Both the position numbers and the translations under genes were made by a program. The notes beneath the pieces were generated by a model. It saw only the letters and a list, made by a program, of their open reading frames with translations. It made no database searches and had not been told where the DNA came from. A stretch of 64,000 nt of DNA from Nemertoderma westbladi (lineage: Eukaryota > Xenacoelomorpha > Nemertodermatida > Nemertodermatidae). The stretch is from assembly GCA_032718475.1 (NCBI GenBank), contig JAUCBJ010007671.1, positions 1-64,000 of the forward strand. Reading direction: 5' to 3'. Of the stretch, positions 43,801 to 56,145 are shown piece after piece. Position 1 is the first letter of the stretch; the number at the start of each line of letters is the position of its first letter.

Positions 43801-46800
43801 TTGGACACCAATCCGTCGTCCATATAGAAGTTTCTCAAGATGGACTCGATTACTTCTACTGGATACTTACCAATCTGGGCTGTTGCCGTTTTCTTTAGAA
43901 CAAACAGCGTGCCATTTGGACTATCGCGGGCGCCAAATATCCTAACGTACATCTGGTATGTAACCACTGGGCCGGATAAGTCTTCATTCTCATACCAGAG
44001 AAAGCGAAGGCTATCCTGGTCTGCCTTACAGGCTCTTACCTGGTGGAACATCGCCTCGATGTCACAAGTAAATGCGAATCGCCGCTGTCTAAAACGCAAC
44101 AGTATTCCAATCAAATAATTGTTCAGGTTGGGACCATCCATCAACTCTGAATTCAGGGACATACCTCTATAGACTGCTGCGCAGTCGTTGACTACTCGGA
44201 CTTTGTCTGGCTTGTCAGGGTGAGTCACATAGTGGTGCGGAAGGTAATAAGTCTGGTCTGTCACTAAGTCAGGGTCCTCTACCTTCCCAGCAAATCCCTT
44301 GGCGAAATAGTTGTTGATCTGGGCGCAATACTTCTCCCTAATGCCTGGATTCTTCAACAACCGAGCCCTTACTCCGTTTAATCTTTTCAAGGCTAAGTTG
44401 TAGTTGTTCTCCAACTTAGGTGGTTGTCGACGCCACAACATTCCAACTTCAAAATGTCCAGTCGGTAGCAGACGTATGGTATCTTCCATCATCTCCAGCG
44501 ACCGTTTCTCATCAGTAGACATGGCTAGGTCATATCCACCGGGTTCCATTGCGTCCCTATCCAGCCATTCGGCGGTTCTGGCTCCTGTCTCGAGGTCCTG
44601 GCGTATCAATTCCTTCTGTAATTCCTCCTCACTGTACTGGAAAATGTCTAGGTCTCGATATTTAGCCACTTGACCCTCCACTATGTCTGTATAAGTCAAA
44701 ACGTTAGTCAAATAGGTAGCGTGGGCCGCTGAACCAGACCCACGGGTCTGATAACAGTAGTCCTCGGGTTCACTATCTGTCCGGTCGTTATGAAGTGGTT
44801 CCGACAACCTAACATTATCGGGAATCAACTCCTCGTCCGACTCGCTAAAGTCACTATAGTGGTCAATACAGGTTCTCCTAAACTCGTCTATGTCTGGTGG
44901 TTCTACTAACGGTGGTTGAATTATAGGCTGTAATTCATCGTATCTGTTCATTGGCTTGTCGCCACCTGTAAACTCATAAGACATGGGTACTCGTGTATAC
45001 CAACCTAATATAGTCCTATGGGCATGTGGTCCGTTGACATGCGGCTCAGCTGGTCTCGTTTCCCATATCTGGTGTGCGATCAGCTGTTCTGCACCAATCA
45101 ACATAGAAACATTCCTATAACCTACCTGGTGTCTGGGTATCCTGAGCTTGTCAAAATACTCCTGTGCTATGGGACTCATCGGCGGCACCTTACCTAACTG
45201 CCTGCCGAATCCCTTCATAGCTAGACACTTAAATCCGTCCAATGGCAAAGCTTTCCGTTCTTGTCGAGTGTGTTGGTCTCTCGGAAGTAGGGAATCTAGT
45301 TCTACCGAAATTCTGTGTCCCTTGAGGTCTCCTACCCCGTGCATAGACTTCAACTCTATTTGGATCTCCTCAGCGTCCTGGAAGCTAGAAACGGCTCTCG
45401 CCACTTCCTCGTCGATATAGGATAATGTGGACGCAGTGTCCAACATCACATATATTCGCTTCGATCCCTTATCTCCAGTGAGTTTCACCGGAATCACGCT
45501 AAATATTTCCGACGTGGCCGATGATAAATACGTCCGCGCGCTGGTCGATGAACTATCCGCGGTGAAACCTTGGCAGGTCACTTCTCTCGCGCTCGACTCG
45601 CCATCTTCGTCCGACGAACCTGGTTGATAACCATCGTCCTGGATGCCAGTGTACGTATTCCTCCTTATCGATACGGGTTCTTTGCTCCCCTTCCTGTGAG
45701 GATTTCGCTGTAAGTAACGGTCCGTTGGGGTGTGGAAATCCGCATGTAGCAACTTGTGATGTAGTCTGCCGCATTCCATGCATCCGTCCTTGCTGTTCGG
45801 GCACTGCCGCCGTACATGGCCTGGCGCAAGACAAGCCCAACAGGTGTCCAACGTCCGCACTTGAACTCTTCTCTGTTCCGAATTTAATTCTTTGAACCGT
45901 CTGCAACTATCTAACTTATGGTCGTCAGATCTTACCTCCTTTAGTAAACAGTATTGGCAACCTACAAATCCATCCGGCAACTCCTGTTGCTTTAACCTAG
46001 GTCTATCTAACCGCTCACCTGACCATACTCGCGAGTCTGATCTAAAGGCTGGGGTATTCGAATTATATCTGTCTACTGAGTTAAATGTCACAGTGGTCCT
46101 GTCATCGTCAAAACTTACCATAGACTTACCGGTAACAGGTTTAGACTCCCTCATATTCTCCTCTGAGAAGTTTGATTTCATCTCTGCTACTGCGTCTGTG
46201 GCTATCATGTCATGAATATGTTGAAGTGTCAACACCTTACCTTGGCCCTCCAACTTATTCTCTAATTTGCGCCATTTCTGTCGGTAACGCATGTTTAGAC
46301 GTCTTATTACGCTCTTTAAAACTTCGGCGTGATCACCATGATGAGGTAGATTCACCGTCCTCAAGATGTCCAATGCGTTCGAAATAGCGTTCGCTAAGTT
46401 CAACAGCTCTAACGGGGTTGTAATCCTTCCGCCCTTACCCAAGTCTTCTACTATTGACTGCGCCATCTTGGTTTTATTCCCGTAGATGTCGCTAAGCGTC
46501 TTCATCGCTAACTCGAATGCTCTTTCGTTGCCGACGAAGTTATCAGCAATGGCTCTAGGTTCTCGATGGAGCATCTGAAGCAAATAGTTGAACTTCTCGT
46601 TGGGAGTAAAGGTGCTGTTGGTTAGCTGCTCGTCGACATAGGTTTTGAAGGTCCTCCAGTGCTTATGGTTGCCCATAAACTTCTGGGGTTGTTGCGTCGG
46701 CAGTCCTTGCCTAGCAGCAAACTTACCTATGTCCCTAAGGGTTGCGTCGTTCCGGGTTAACAAATGGTTTAGTTCTGCAGGGTTGTTAAGTCTGGTCCTT

Positions 46801-49133
46801 TCCCGGTGGTTCCAACTTACCTGCTCCGCGTCGGTCCTTCCTTCCTTATAGTTTCGGGACTTCTGACGTCTCATGTCTTCCTCTTCATCGCTTGACTCAG
46901 TGTCAGTCCTTAGCGCTCGCGATGGTTTGCGCGCTGAGGCCCTGATCCAAGCTTCCTCAATAAATTTCTCGGCCGAATTTTCGAAATTGGGATTATGGAT
47001 ATTCGGGACAGGCGTCCTTACCTGAGGTCTATGTGGTATAGTTTCCTCCGATATGCGTACTCGTTGACTAGGCTGGACTTTATCTAACTCAGGCCTGCTG
47101 GGATTAGAATTACTTCTTACCTGGGCTGCTTCCTTTAACCGTAGGTTGCTAAGCATGTCCGTTATAGGTTGGATGTGCGGCGATATAGCTTGCGCTAAAC
47201 TAGCACTTAACTCATCCCTCGTAATAAATTCCTGGCTAGGGTTCTGTTGTATAGTCGGCTCTATCTGAGTAATCCGCTGTCTCTCATATGATCCCTCTTC
47301 CGGTTTAACCCGGAAGTTCTCCGTCGAACTGGGTCGGCGCTCCGTCCGCGTATTCCAAACCCGCGGGTTCGGTTCGCCAAGTACTCGTCCCGTCGGAGTT
47401 TCTCTAAACTCTTCATCGTCGTGTTCGGTGTGTAGTGGTGCGATGTTCTGATGACGTAGATCCTCCGCGATGGGTGAAGCACTAATACCAACTGGCGTGC
47501 GATATGTAGAGAATGGTTTAGCGATCCGTGTACTCGTAATAGCTGGACCGGGTATAGGAATTCTGGTCGTCGTCGACTCGCGTATGGTCGGAGTTCTCGC
47601 TTCCTGTTCGGCCTTCTGCAGTGCGAACAGTTCTCGCAACTCTGTCCCTACACTCGCCCCACATTCTTCGATCATTCGCATCCCCTTCTCGGCGATTTCG
47701 TTCGCCTTCCTAGTCCGTTCTTCGCTCTCTAAACTTAATCTCGCACTTTCCAACTGCGCCAGTTTACGTTCTTCTTCTTCCCTCGCTCGTCTCGCTGCGC
47801 TCTCTTCTTCCACACGCGCTTTTTCTTCATACAACGCTTGTCGCTCCTTCTCGATCTCGAGTTCGCGTTCCTTACGTTCGCGTTCAAGTTGGAATTCGCG
47901 TTTCTTCGCTTCCCGTTCGCGTTCAAGTTGGAGTTCGCGTTCTTTCTGTTCGCGTTCAAGTTGGAGTTCGCGTTCCTTCTGTTCGCGTTCCGCTTGCTCA
48001 CGCTTACCTTTCTCTTCCAACTCCCGCAACCTTGCGTCTAACTTACGTGTTCGCTCCCTTTCTCGTTCGGCTTCCTTCCGTGTTTCCGATGCACGCAAAA
48101 CTTCCGCCTGTTGTTCGTCCAGTCGGCGTCTTCTCTCCTCCGCCGAGTTGTGAGAAACAAGGGATCTAGCACATATAACCTTCCCTCGCGCGTGACTAAC
48201 CTGGGAATCGCCGCTGTCTCTGGATGCATCGTCGGGTGGAGTCAACGTCCTCTGTTGGATGTTCTCCGTCGTCGGTAGCACCTGGCCCGGTACCACCACT
48301 CCATTCTGCATCAGCCAGCTAGTAACTTCCCTTTGGTACCGGCGCTCTTCTTTATCTTGGATCTCTTCCCGCTCCACTAAGTCTCTTAACTTTGCGTCAC
48401 TCACCTGAGTCGCCTGCATTTGTGATGCCCATAGCAGCCAGTTTTCCGTCCTAACTCGTCGGAATCGCTCCGATAACTCGCGGTGTTCCAACAAGGCTGC
48501 CAAAACCCTGTCGTAAATCCTCGTCGCCACGTCGCTCGACTGAGACTCTACTGCCTTCTTCGCTAGGACTGCAAGCTCCTCCGTCTGCTTGAATAACGCT
48601 GAGTTATATCCTCTTCTAATCTCTACTAACTCTACCCTCCCGATGTTCGCTGAGTCGGCTAACATCTTCCTTACCTTGTCCGTCGTCCGGGTTATAAGTT
48701 TCTTCTTTATCGCAATATCAAGTTCTCTCTAGCTTACCTGACTCACACTCGGTGGACTTGAAGGATTATTTCGGGAACTACGGGTACTCCTAACAGCCGC
48801 TGGGACCACGGCACTTACCATACCCACAGGTCTGGAAACCGGGCTCCGGGCTCTCGCTTCTGCTACACTACCCTCCCTATCACTCACCTCTGTCCGGGCT
48901 GCTGTGCGGTCCTTCCTTACAGTAGTGGTAGGGGATCCTAATACTATTACCTGAGGTAGTTCTTCTTCCTCACTAGTCACTGTCTCGTCCTCCTGTTCAC
49001 TTACGTCAGCGTCGCTCGCTGCGTCGTCATAGTCGGCATTGTCGTCAACAGTAATATTTACGCTATCGTCTGTCGGCGGTCCGGCCGCCGTCTCATAGCT
49101 GTCCTCTAGTGCCTCTTTGTCTGAGACACTCAT
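40872..49133 (-). pseudogene. PaoA-2 gag-pol (2,754 codons with two internal amber stops)
   Basis: One reading frame from ATG 49133 to 40872, interrupted only by TAG at 48729-48731 and TAG at 42132-42134. Domains by approximate residue: acidic N-terminus; Glu/Arg coiled coil 350-480; DUF1759 Gag 810-980; Cys/His knuckles 1058-1131 including CWACLAPGHVRRQC; DUF1758-type protease with LDTAS at ~1231; RT with FTCDIEAMF (~1690) and FYMDDGL (~1770); RNase H with FSDASDTGFG (~1954) and WTDAS; integrase with HHAGKLH...CLVC zinc site (~2376), VDCFGP, YSDKGTNFVGG and PWRGGSWERL (D, D, E); DUF5641 to the end. All catalytic residues of RT and integrase are present; the protease has Ala for the usual Gly. 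Relative to the other copies, 18 bp are missing near 48690. Confidence 0.92.
42678..42719 (-). repeat. 21-bp in-frame repeat (two copies) in the RNase H-integrase linker
   Basis: Two units encoding SLERPE-type heptads. PaoA-3 has four units at the equivalent place (62601-62684), so the number varies between copies of the family. Confidence 0.9.
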
Positions 49134-50235
49134 AGTCTAAATGATGTTTGCCTTCCGGCAAAAATCTCGCAAAAGTTCGAGATATAATTATAATTTAACC
49201 GAAATACGGTCAAATTATTTGTCAAATAATCAGTTGGTCCAAATGTCAAATAAATTCGCAATGCAATATTGTGAATTTAATGGGGTATATAGTTATAGCA
49301 AATACTAACACAATATTTAAACAAAATATTATTATATAGCTACTATATAGTATTAAATACCGGTATAGCACAAAATAACTTTTGAATCTAATACAAAATA
49401 TTCAAAATATACTTGCCGCCCGAATATTTCTAATTTTATATATATATAGCTCTAATCAACGTAATTTTAATTTCAAATATTATATGTATCCACTAGCGCG
49501 TGGCTACATCTTCGGGTTGCGACTCTCTCTAACTCTCTCTCTAACTTGAGCGATTCAAAAAACCATGGCCGGCTAAACCTAAATATCCTAACTAATAAAT
49601 TGAGTTCAGCTTCGCAGTTAAACAACCGATAATTTTTTACTGCTTCCACAAACACACTGGTGCCAACAGAACAACTAACCTTGTTTGCTGTGAGATTCCA
49701 CGTCTGCGTCCAAAGATTCAGTCCCTTCGCTGATTGCAAACCGAACCCGCAGACCCACACGAACCCCAAACTCAGAAGTTCCGTCTTGCCATGTATCTCC
49801 AGATGGTATAAAATAACTAAACGGTTACCTAACATACCGGTACAAAACTCTAGAATTTTACAAATAATTTTGACCGAAAACTGAATTCTCGCAAACCTAG
49901 CTAAAATTTTCAAAAACTTACTAATTACAATTTGCCCTAAGGCCTAAGGAACTGCTGTATTCGCAATTAGCAAAAAACGCACTACCGTACATTCACTGTA
50001 TGCAGTACAGTAAGTAAAACAGTACACCAACCTAACAGCCTAATGATACTGTGTGTGTGGTACGGCAAAACAAATGTCCCTTCTACCGTACGCAGTAACA
50101 ACAATCAGCCTAATGTACTACTGTACTATTGTACGCAGCCAGTGAATACAGTAATCTAAACTAACAGCCTAAAAGAATATACTCAATGTTCTACTGTACG
50201 CTACAGCCTACAGCAAACAATAACACATACCTTAC
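49134..50235 (-). mobile_element. PaoA-2 leader
   Basis: About 1.1 kb between the 5' LTR and the gag ATG. It keeps the hairpin array next to gag (about 49150-49285) and the leader ORF. Sequence beside the LTR (GTAAGGTATGTG in sense) does not match a tRNA 3' end that I know, so priming is unresolved. Confidence 0.75.
49473..49835 (-). CDS. PaoA leader ORF (120 aa), PaoA-2 copy
   Basis: Same frame as 22363-22725, intact, starting with ATG at 49835; the open frame extends 26 codons further upstream without ATG. Differences from the PaoA-1 copy are few and mostly change amino acids. No known domain. An upstream ORF of this length would hinder scanning to gag unless the hairpin array or splicing bypasses it. 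Confidence 0.3.
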   Translation of the reverse strand: MLGNRLVILYHLEIHGKTELLSLGFVWVCGFGLQSAKGLNLWTQTWNLTANKVSCSVGTSVFVEAVKNYRLFNCEAELNLLVRIFRFSRPWFFESLKLERELERVATRRCSHALVDTYNI

Positions 50236-52427
50236 TGTTAAACAACCGCGACACCTATACTAACAGCAGAACTGTTGAACAGACCAATACCCGTTAATAT
50301 CCTTCTGCCAACCTAATAAGTTCTCGTCTAACCAATAAGACACAAAGACTGCTCTACTGTTAAGTAAAGGGGATCAGGAGCGTGCTATTACTAAATTGTA
50401 AGGGTTGCTAAATACAAAACCGCTACTTACCGTTGGATCTCAGAACAATTTCTTTATTTCAATTATCCTTATTTCAATTTTATTTCAAACATCCAACTTA
50501 CCGTTGGATGGCGCTAATCTGCCGTCCGCTAATATATTTTACTAAATTTACACAACTCCTGCAAAATCGCTTGTTCCTTTCTCTACCGATCGCTCGATAG
50601 AGAGCTAACTGTTCGAATCTATAAGCCACGCGGGAATAACCAAAACAATAAACCCGAGTCGGCTCCCTAAGCTTACTTAAGACGAGTACGAGGGGCTTTG
50701 CACTCAGAGTATATTCTTACGCCTAATTTTACTACTGAAATACGCTAATGCCTACGTCTTTTCTAATCGCGAACACTGAGGGTTCCCTAACGAAATGTGT
50801 GAATGCGAGAATATTTAAAATAATCAAAATTGGTACAGTACAATGTCTTTCGTAGGTGATACCGCTCTGGGTCTAAACTTGCCTGCAGCTGGCTTTAGGC
50901 CAGCAACTTACTAGTGTCTTGCGTACTAACTATTGCGATCTAGTTTATTGCCCGCTAATGCAAATAACCGCTTAGCGTGAATAGTTTACGGTACTCTAAA
51001 TTATTACCTTAGCTACTCTCCGCTATGCTGCGTACTAATTCTTAATTTTACTAATTAATTACAGTCACAAATATGTAACAGCCTAAAATACTGTATTACT
51101 TTGACCTAATCAGTAATTATTTACGGTAAACTAAGAGATAGAATCAATCAAAGGGAAAAGAGCGCCTATCTAAGCATTCGTAATCATAGGCACACTTTAG
51201 TAACACACCAATCAGCGTCAGCAATCACAGATCACAATAGCACGACTTGCAATTATACAATCTGCAATTATATAATTCGCAACTTACTTACGTACTTACC
51301 CACTTACTTACTTACTTACTGTAAGGTATGCAGGCCCCTCCCGGGTACATCTAGGCTTCCTAACTAACCCAATTCCTGCCCCCTAATACTAAATAGAGAC
51401 AAAACCTTGGATCATCAGCCCCCTAATTACTGTACCGGCGAGCGGTCTCCAACCCACAGTCCAAACTGCCCGACCGCAACGTTGACCCCCGCCAGCGTTG
51501 CCCGCTTTTGAATCCTCCGCTCTCCCTTAGTCGCTCAACCCCCCGATGCGCCCACCGCCCACTGGCACCTTAGCTCTCCATGATGCTAATAGCTACCGTA
51601 GCGGCGCATCCAAATCACAAAGTCTGACAGTCTCAGAATCCCTTAGGATTATTGCGCAGAAAAGAATCACATAGAACCATTAATCAAAGGTAGAAATCAT
51701 AGTTCAATTGTAATTAGCAGTAATCGACAGGAATTAATTGAGAAACACAAGCAAGAATAATCGCACTCGAATTATTTTAAGAAACTAATCAAAATTAGCA
51801 AATTGCAGAAAATCAGTCAAAAAATACATAGGGACAGCTCAGCAAGTACAACAGCAATAAGTGGGGTGTCACGTGGGGTTCTACCGGCACGCCGTCAATT
51901 TATAGGTGATCCGAGTGGGATGATGCAATAGGGTGACTCAATCGCTCTCCTATTGGCTCTCCAGTCCGTGCTAGCACTAGACCAACCTGGAAGCAGCTAG
52001 TCCAATAAGGAGGCCGGATTGTAGCCCTATTCCCTCAAATTATTACCATATATGGTAATGGTTCACGTCTCTGGCTGCTGAATGGCCAGGACGGCGTCCC
52101 TATGCTAGCCCTATCAAACTAATATCAGTAAGCACAAAATCCAGGGTCCGAATAAACTTACCCTGGAACTATCTACATATAACCTAATACAAAATTACGT
52201 AGGTAGGGCTACATACTATACAAAATGGATGGTTTCAAATATATGGGCGTTTTGATTTCCCTACCTAAATATCACTGCGTTATTATGCCTTATCTAAAAT
52301 ATCATGCTGCACAACGGACTAACATTACGTACAGTATAACGGACTAATATTGCATACTGCATAACGGACTAATATTGCATACTGCATGATGACTAATAAT
52401 ATGGATACAGCGCCATATACCGTAACA
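50236..52427 (-). repeat. PaoA-2 5' LTR
   Basis: 2192 bp, nearly identical to 36048-38239. TATAAA in element sense at 51904-51899. Carries the same ~25-bp repeats near the U3 start (52316-52398) and the AAGT microsatellite (about 51279-51325). The outer edge is followed by target copy GTACT (52428-52432). Confidence 0.95.
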
Positions 52428-53735
52428 GTACTCCTAAGTCATCAGCAAAGTCTAGATCAGTTAGGTACTTGGCAGGATTTCCTCGACTTCTGGAGCCAGT
52501 AGGTGGAGTTATCATCACCCCATCATCATTATAATGATCTAAGGACATGCGTAGAACATAGTCAACCACAATAATGAACAAGAATGGTGCAAGTGTGTCT
52601 CCTTGGAGGATGCCCCATAACACTTCAAATGGTTCTGTGTCACCGTCAACAGTAGACACAAATGTTGTCGAACCATCGTATACTGATCTGATTGCTGCAA
52701 TAATTTCATCAGGAATCCCATATAATGAAAGTATGCTGAACATACGTGAGCGAGAGACTGAATCAAAGGCCTTGAAGAAGTCAACAAAGATAACAGCCAG
52801 ATGCCTGTCTTTCTTTTTTGATAACTCTTCAATTATCCTTCTAAGTGCCAAAATGGGCTCCATGGTCCCACGACCTTTACGGAACCCATTCTGATTTCCA
52901 CGGAGCCGTCTCTCAATGGGATCCCTGATGCAATTTAATAGAATCCTATTGTATAGCTTTGCAGCAATCGAAATCAATGAGATTCCCCGAAAAGAACCAT
53001 AGAGTGTTAGGTTGTCCTTCTTGGGAACTGGCACCAACTTATTTGTTTTCATTTATTGTGGGACTCTTGTTGTTCGGTACATGTCTACTATGATGGGATA
53101 GATGAGCTTTAAACACTCAGGTATTTTAAAACTTTTACTTCTATAAAGTTATCAGGCAATACCCTGTCATTATTGAGGAGCTTTTCAAAGTGGGCTTTCC
53201 AACCATTGAGGCGATCGGCTGGTGATTCAGCCTTAACCTTGGTGGTTGGTTGGCTTTTCCGCCCAGTAAGCAGATTGATCGATTTCCATGCCTGGGATGA
53301 TTGCCTGCTATCGTCAGCATCATTGATGGCATCAACCTGTTGGTTTATTAGCTCCTGTAGATTAGCAGAGTACTGCCTGTTCAGGGACCTAGATGCAGCC
53401 TTAACAGCATTCTTGGCCGCTGTAGTCTGTTTGAGTAGGGACTCTTTCTGCGCCTTATGAAGGTCATTTCGGCACTTCTGAATTTTGTTGTCAGTCCAGG
53501 GGGCCCTTTTCCTGTTTCGAGGGTATACAGGAACTGTTTCTGCAGCTGCTAACTTAACTGCTTCTGTAAAGGCAGTATAGCCCTCACAGTGATCTGCCGC
53601 CTCAGAGGCAAGAGCCTCATACCTGTTGCTCAGCTGTAGTGTGAAGCTGGATCACACACTTGGCTGTTGCAACAGAGAGGACCAGTCATGCCGCGGCAAG
53701 GCAGATTTCGTTGTTCTGCTAGCACGCAGACTAAG
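52428..53735 (-). pseudogene. RTE-like LINE, 5' part of the right-arm copy
   Basis: Continues the LINE interrupted at 36047: RT blocks from FADD (52430 region) back through GILQGDTLAPFLF, the FDS block and the endonuclease-RT linker to 53735, where the PaoA-3 LTR starts. The stop seen near 26230 in the left arm is absent here, and a stop around 53053 and a frame change near 53110 correspond to the left-arm break around 25800. Confidence 0.9.
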
Positions 53736-55699
53736 TGTTACGGTATATGGCGCTGTATCCACATTATTAGCAATCATACAGTATAATATGTTTGTTATTG
53801 TGCAGTATAATTATTTAGATAAGGCACAGTGCGGTGACATTTAGATAAGGAAGTTAAAACGCCCATATATTTTGAACTCATCCATTTTGTATAGTATGTA
53901 GTATGTCTATAGTATGTCTATGTAATTTTGTATTAGGATATAGGTAGATAGTCCCAGGGTAGCAAGTTCTTGTTGGACCCTGGATACGGGCTTGCTGTTA
54001 TTAGCCTCGACATGGCTAGCATAGGAACGCAGTCCTAACCATTCAACAGCCAGGGACGCGATCCATTACCATATATGGTAATAATTTGCGATTTTGGGAG
54101 CCTGAGGTTCACAATCCGGCTTCCTTATTGGCCCAGCTGTTCCAGGTTGGTCTGATGGTGGGGCGGATTGGGGAACCAATGAGAGGAATATTGCGTCATC
54201 CCTGTTGCATCACCTATAAATTGGCTGTATTTCCGGTATGTGCATCTTAATCTTAATCTCTCAATTTAGTACCAGTGGCAGTATTGTAGTTTGTTTCTGG
54301 TTAATTGTTAAATCTTTCGTCTATCTTTCTGTATTTCTCAATCAATTACTGCAAATTACAACTTTGAATTATGGTTTCTACTTTGATTACTAATTCCTAT
54401 GTGATTTAAGATGTGATAATCCCACGGGATTTCTTTAGACTGTCAGACTGTTTGTGATTTGCATGCGCTGCTACGGTAGCTATTCATCCTGATGGAGGGC
54501 TAAGGTACCGGTAGGCGGTGGGTGCATTGAGGGGTTAGCGACGAAGGGAGCGGAGGATTCAAAGGCGAGCAACGCTGGCGGGGGGTCACCGTTGCGGTCG
54601 GGCAATTTGCATTGTAGCGTGGGGGCAGCTCGCTGGTACAGTAATTAGGGGGCTGATGATCCAGATTTTGTCTCAATCTTGTAGCGTTAGGGGGCAGGAA
54701 TTGGGTTAGTTAGGAAGCCTAGATGTACCCGGGAGAGGTCTGCGTGCTTTACAAATTGCGAATTGCATGTATTGCGAATTATTATATTGTGCTGTGTAAT
54801 TGCTAATTGCGTGCATTGCGGATTGTACAATTGCGAATCGCGCATTGCGAGCTGTGATTGCTGACGCTGATTGGTGTGTTACTAAAGTGTGCCTAAGATT
54901 ACGAATGCTTAGATAGGCGCTCTTTTCCCTTTGATTGATTTCTATCTCTTAGTTTACTGTAAATAATTACTGATTAGGTCAAAGTAATACAGTATTTTAG
55001 GCTGTTACATATTTGTGACTGTAATTAATTAGTAAAATTAAGAATTAGTATGCAGCATAGCGGAGAGTAGCTAAGGTAATAATTAGAGTACCGTAAACTA
55101 TTCACGCTGAGCGGTTATTTGAATTAGCGGGCAATAAGCTAGATAGCAGTATTCAGTACGCAAAACGCATTAGTAATTTGCTGGCCTAAAGCCAGCCGCA
55201 GACAAGTTTAGTCCCACTATAGGTATTAGCCCTAATAAACACTGTACCACTTTGATTATTTTAAATATTCTCGCATTCACACATTCCGTTAGGGAACCCC
55301 CAGTATTCGCGATTAGAAAAGACGTAGGCATTGGCGTACTTTAACAGTAAGATTAGGCGTAAGAATATACTCTGAGTGTAAAACCTCTCACACTCGTTTT
55401 AAGTTAGCTTAGGGAGCCGATTCGTGTTTGTTGTTTTGGTTATTCCCGCGTGGCTCATATATTCGAACAGTTAGCTCTCTATCGAGTAATTGGTAGAGAA
55501 AGGAACAAGAAATTAGCAGGAGCCGTAGAAAATTAGTAAAACATATTAGCGGACGGCAGGTTAGCGCCATCTAACGGTAAGTAGCGGTTTTGTATTTAGC
55601 AGCCCCTCACATTAGCAATAATACGCTCCTGATTGCCCTGTCTAATAAATAGAGCAGTTTTGTGTCTTTATTGGTTAGGCCGGGGTAGTTTGTTTAACA
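53736..55699 (+). mobile_element. PaoA-3 5' LTR (right arm)
   Basis: 1964 bp, TGTTACGG...TTTAACA, the inverted twin of 23158-25121. TATAAA at 54215-54220, a CCAAT word at ~54175 and AATAAA at ~55232. CTAAG precedes it at 53731-53735, the target sequence in the LINE. Confidence 0.92.
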
Positions 55700-56145
55700 G
55701 TAAAGCACGTTTTGGTTTTGCGTCTTTAACAGTAAAGCACGCATCTTGTCTGCTGTAGGCCTACCGCGTACAGTAGGACATTGAGTGTATTCTTTCTTAG
55801 GCTGTTAGTTTAGATTACTGTATTCACTGGTTGCGTACAATAGTACAGCAGTACATTAGGCTGATTGCTGTTACTGCGTATGGTAGAAAGGACATTTGTT
55901 TTGCTGTACCACATACAGTATTCTTTGGGCTGTTAGGTAGGTGTTAATATTTTTGTTTAAATATTGTGCTAGTATTTGCTATAACTATACCCCATTAAAT
56001 TCACAATATTGCATTGTGAATTTATTTTGACATTTGGACCAACTGATTATTTGACAAATAATTTGACCGTATTTCGGTTAAATTATAATTATATCTCGAA
56101 ATTTTGCGAGATATTTTTGCCGGAAGGCAAAACATTATTAAGACT
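55700..56145 (+). mobile_element. PaoA-3 leader with 685-bp internal deletion
   Basis: Corresponds to 22027-23157 but lacks the equivalent of 22228-22912 (join at about 55943), which removes the whole leader ORF. The hairpin array next to gag is retained (about 56000-56135). Confidence 0.85.

Larger units (their letters stand above)
36048..52427 (-). mobile_element. PaoA-2: complete BEL/Pao retrotransposon
   Basis: 16,380 bp bounded by LTRs 36048-38239 and 50236-52427, both 2192 bp, with TGTTA...TAACA ends and a 5-bp target duplication GTACT (36043-36047 and 52428-52432). The two LTRs differ at about two positions that I noticed (37410 region, 37706), so the insertion is recent. In element order: 5' LTR, leader with ORF and hairpins, gag-pol, ORF3, hairpin cassette, 3' LTR. 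The length is well above the 5-10 kb usual for BEL/Pao. Two amber codons in gag-pol make this copy probably non-autonomous. Confidence 0.95.

Noticed and set aside
42132-49133. GTAAGT sites as real introns of gag-pol
   Set aside because: The protein frame and domain homology continue unbroken through every site and no matching acceptors stand out, so I report them as motifs only.
36048-52427. tRNA primer-binding site and tRNA genes
   Set aside because: No cloverleaf or convincing tRNA 3'-end complement was found beside any LTR; not annotated.
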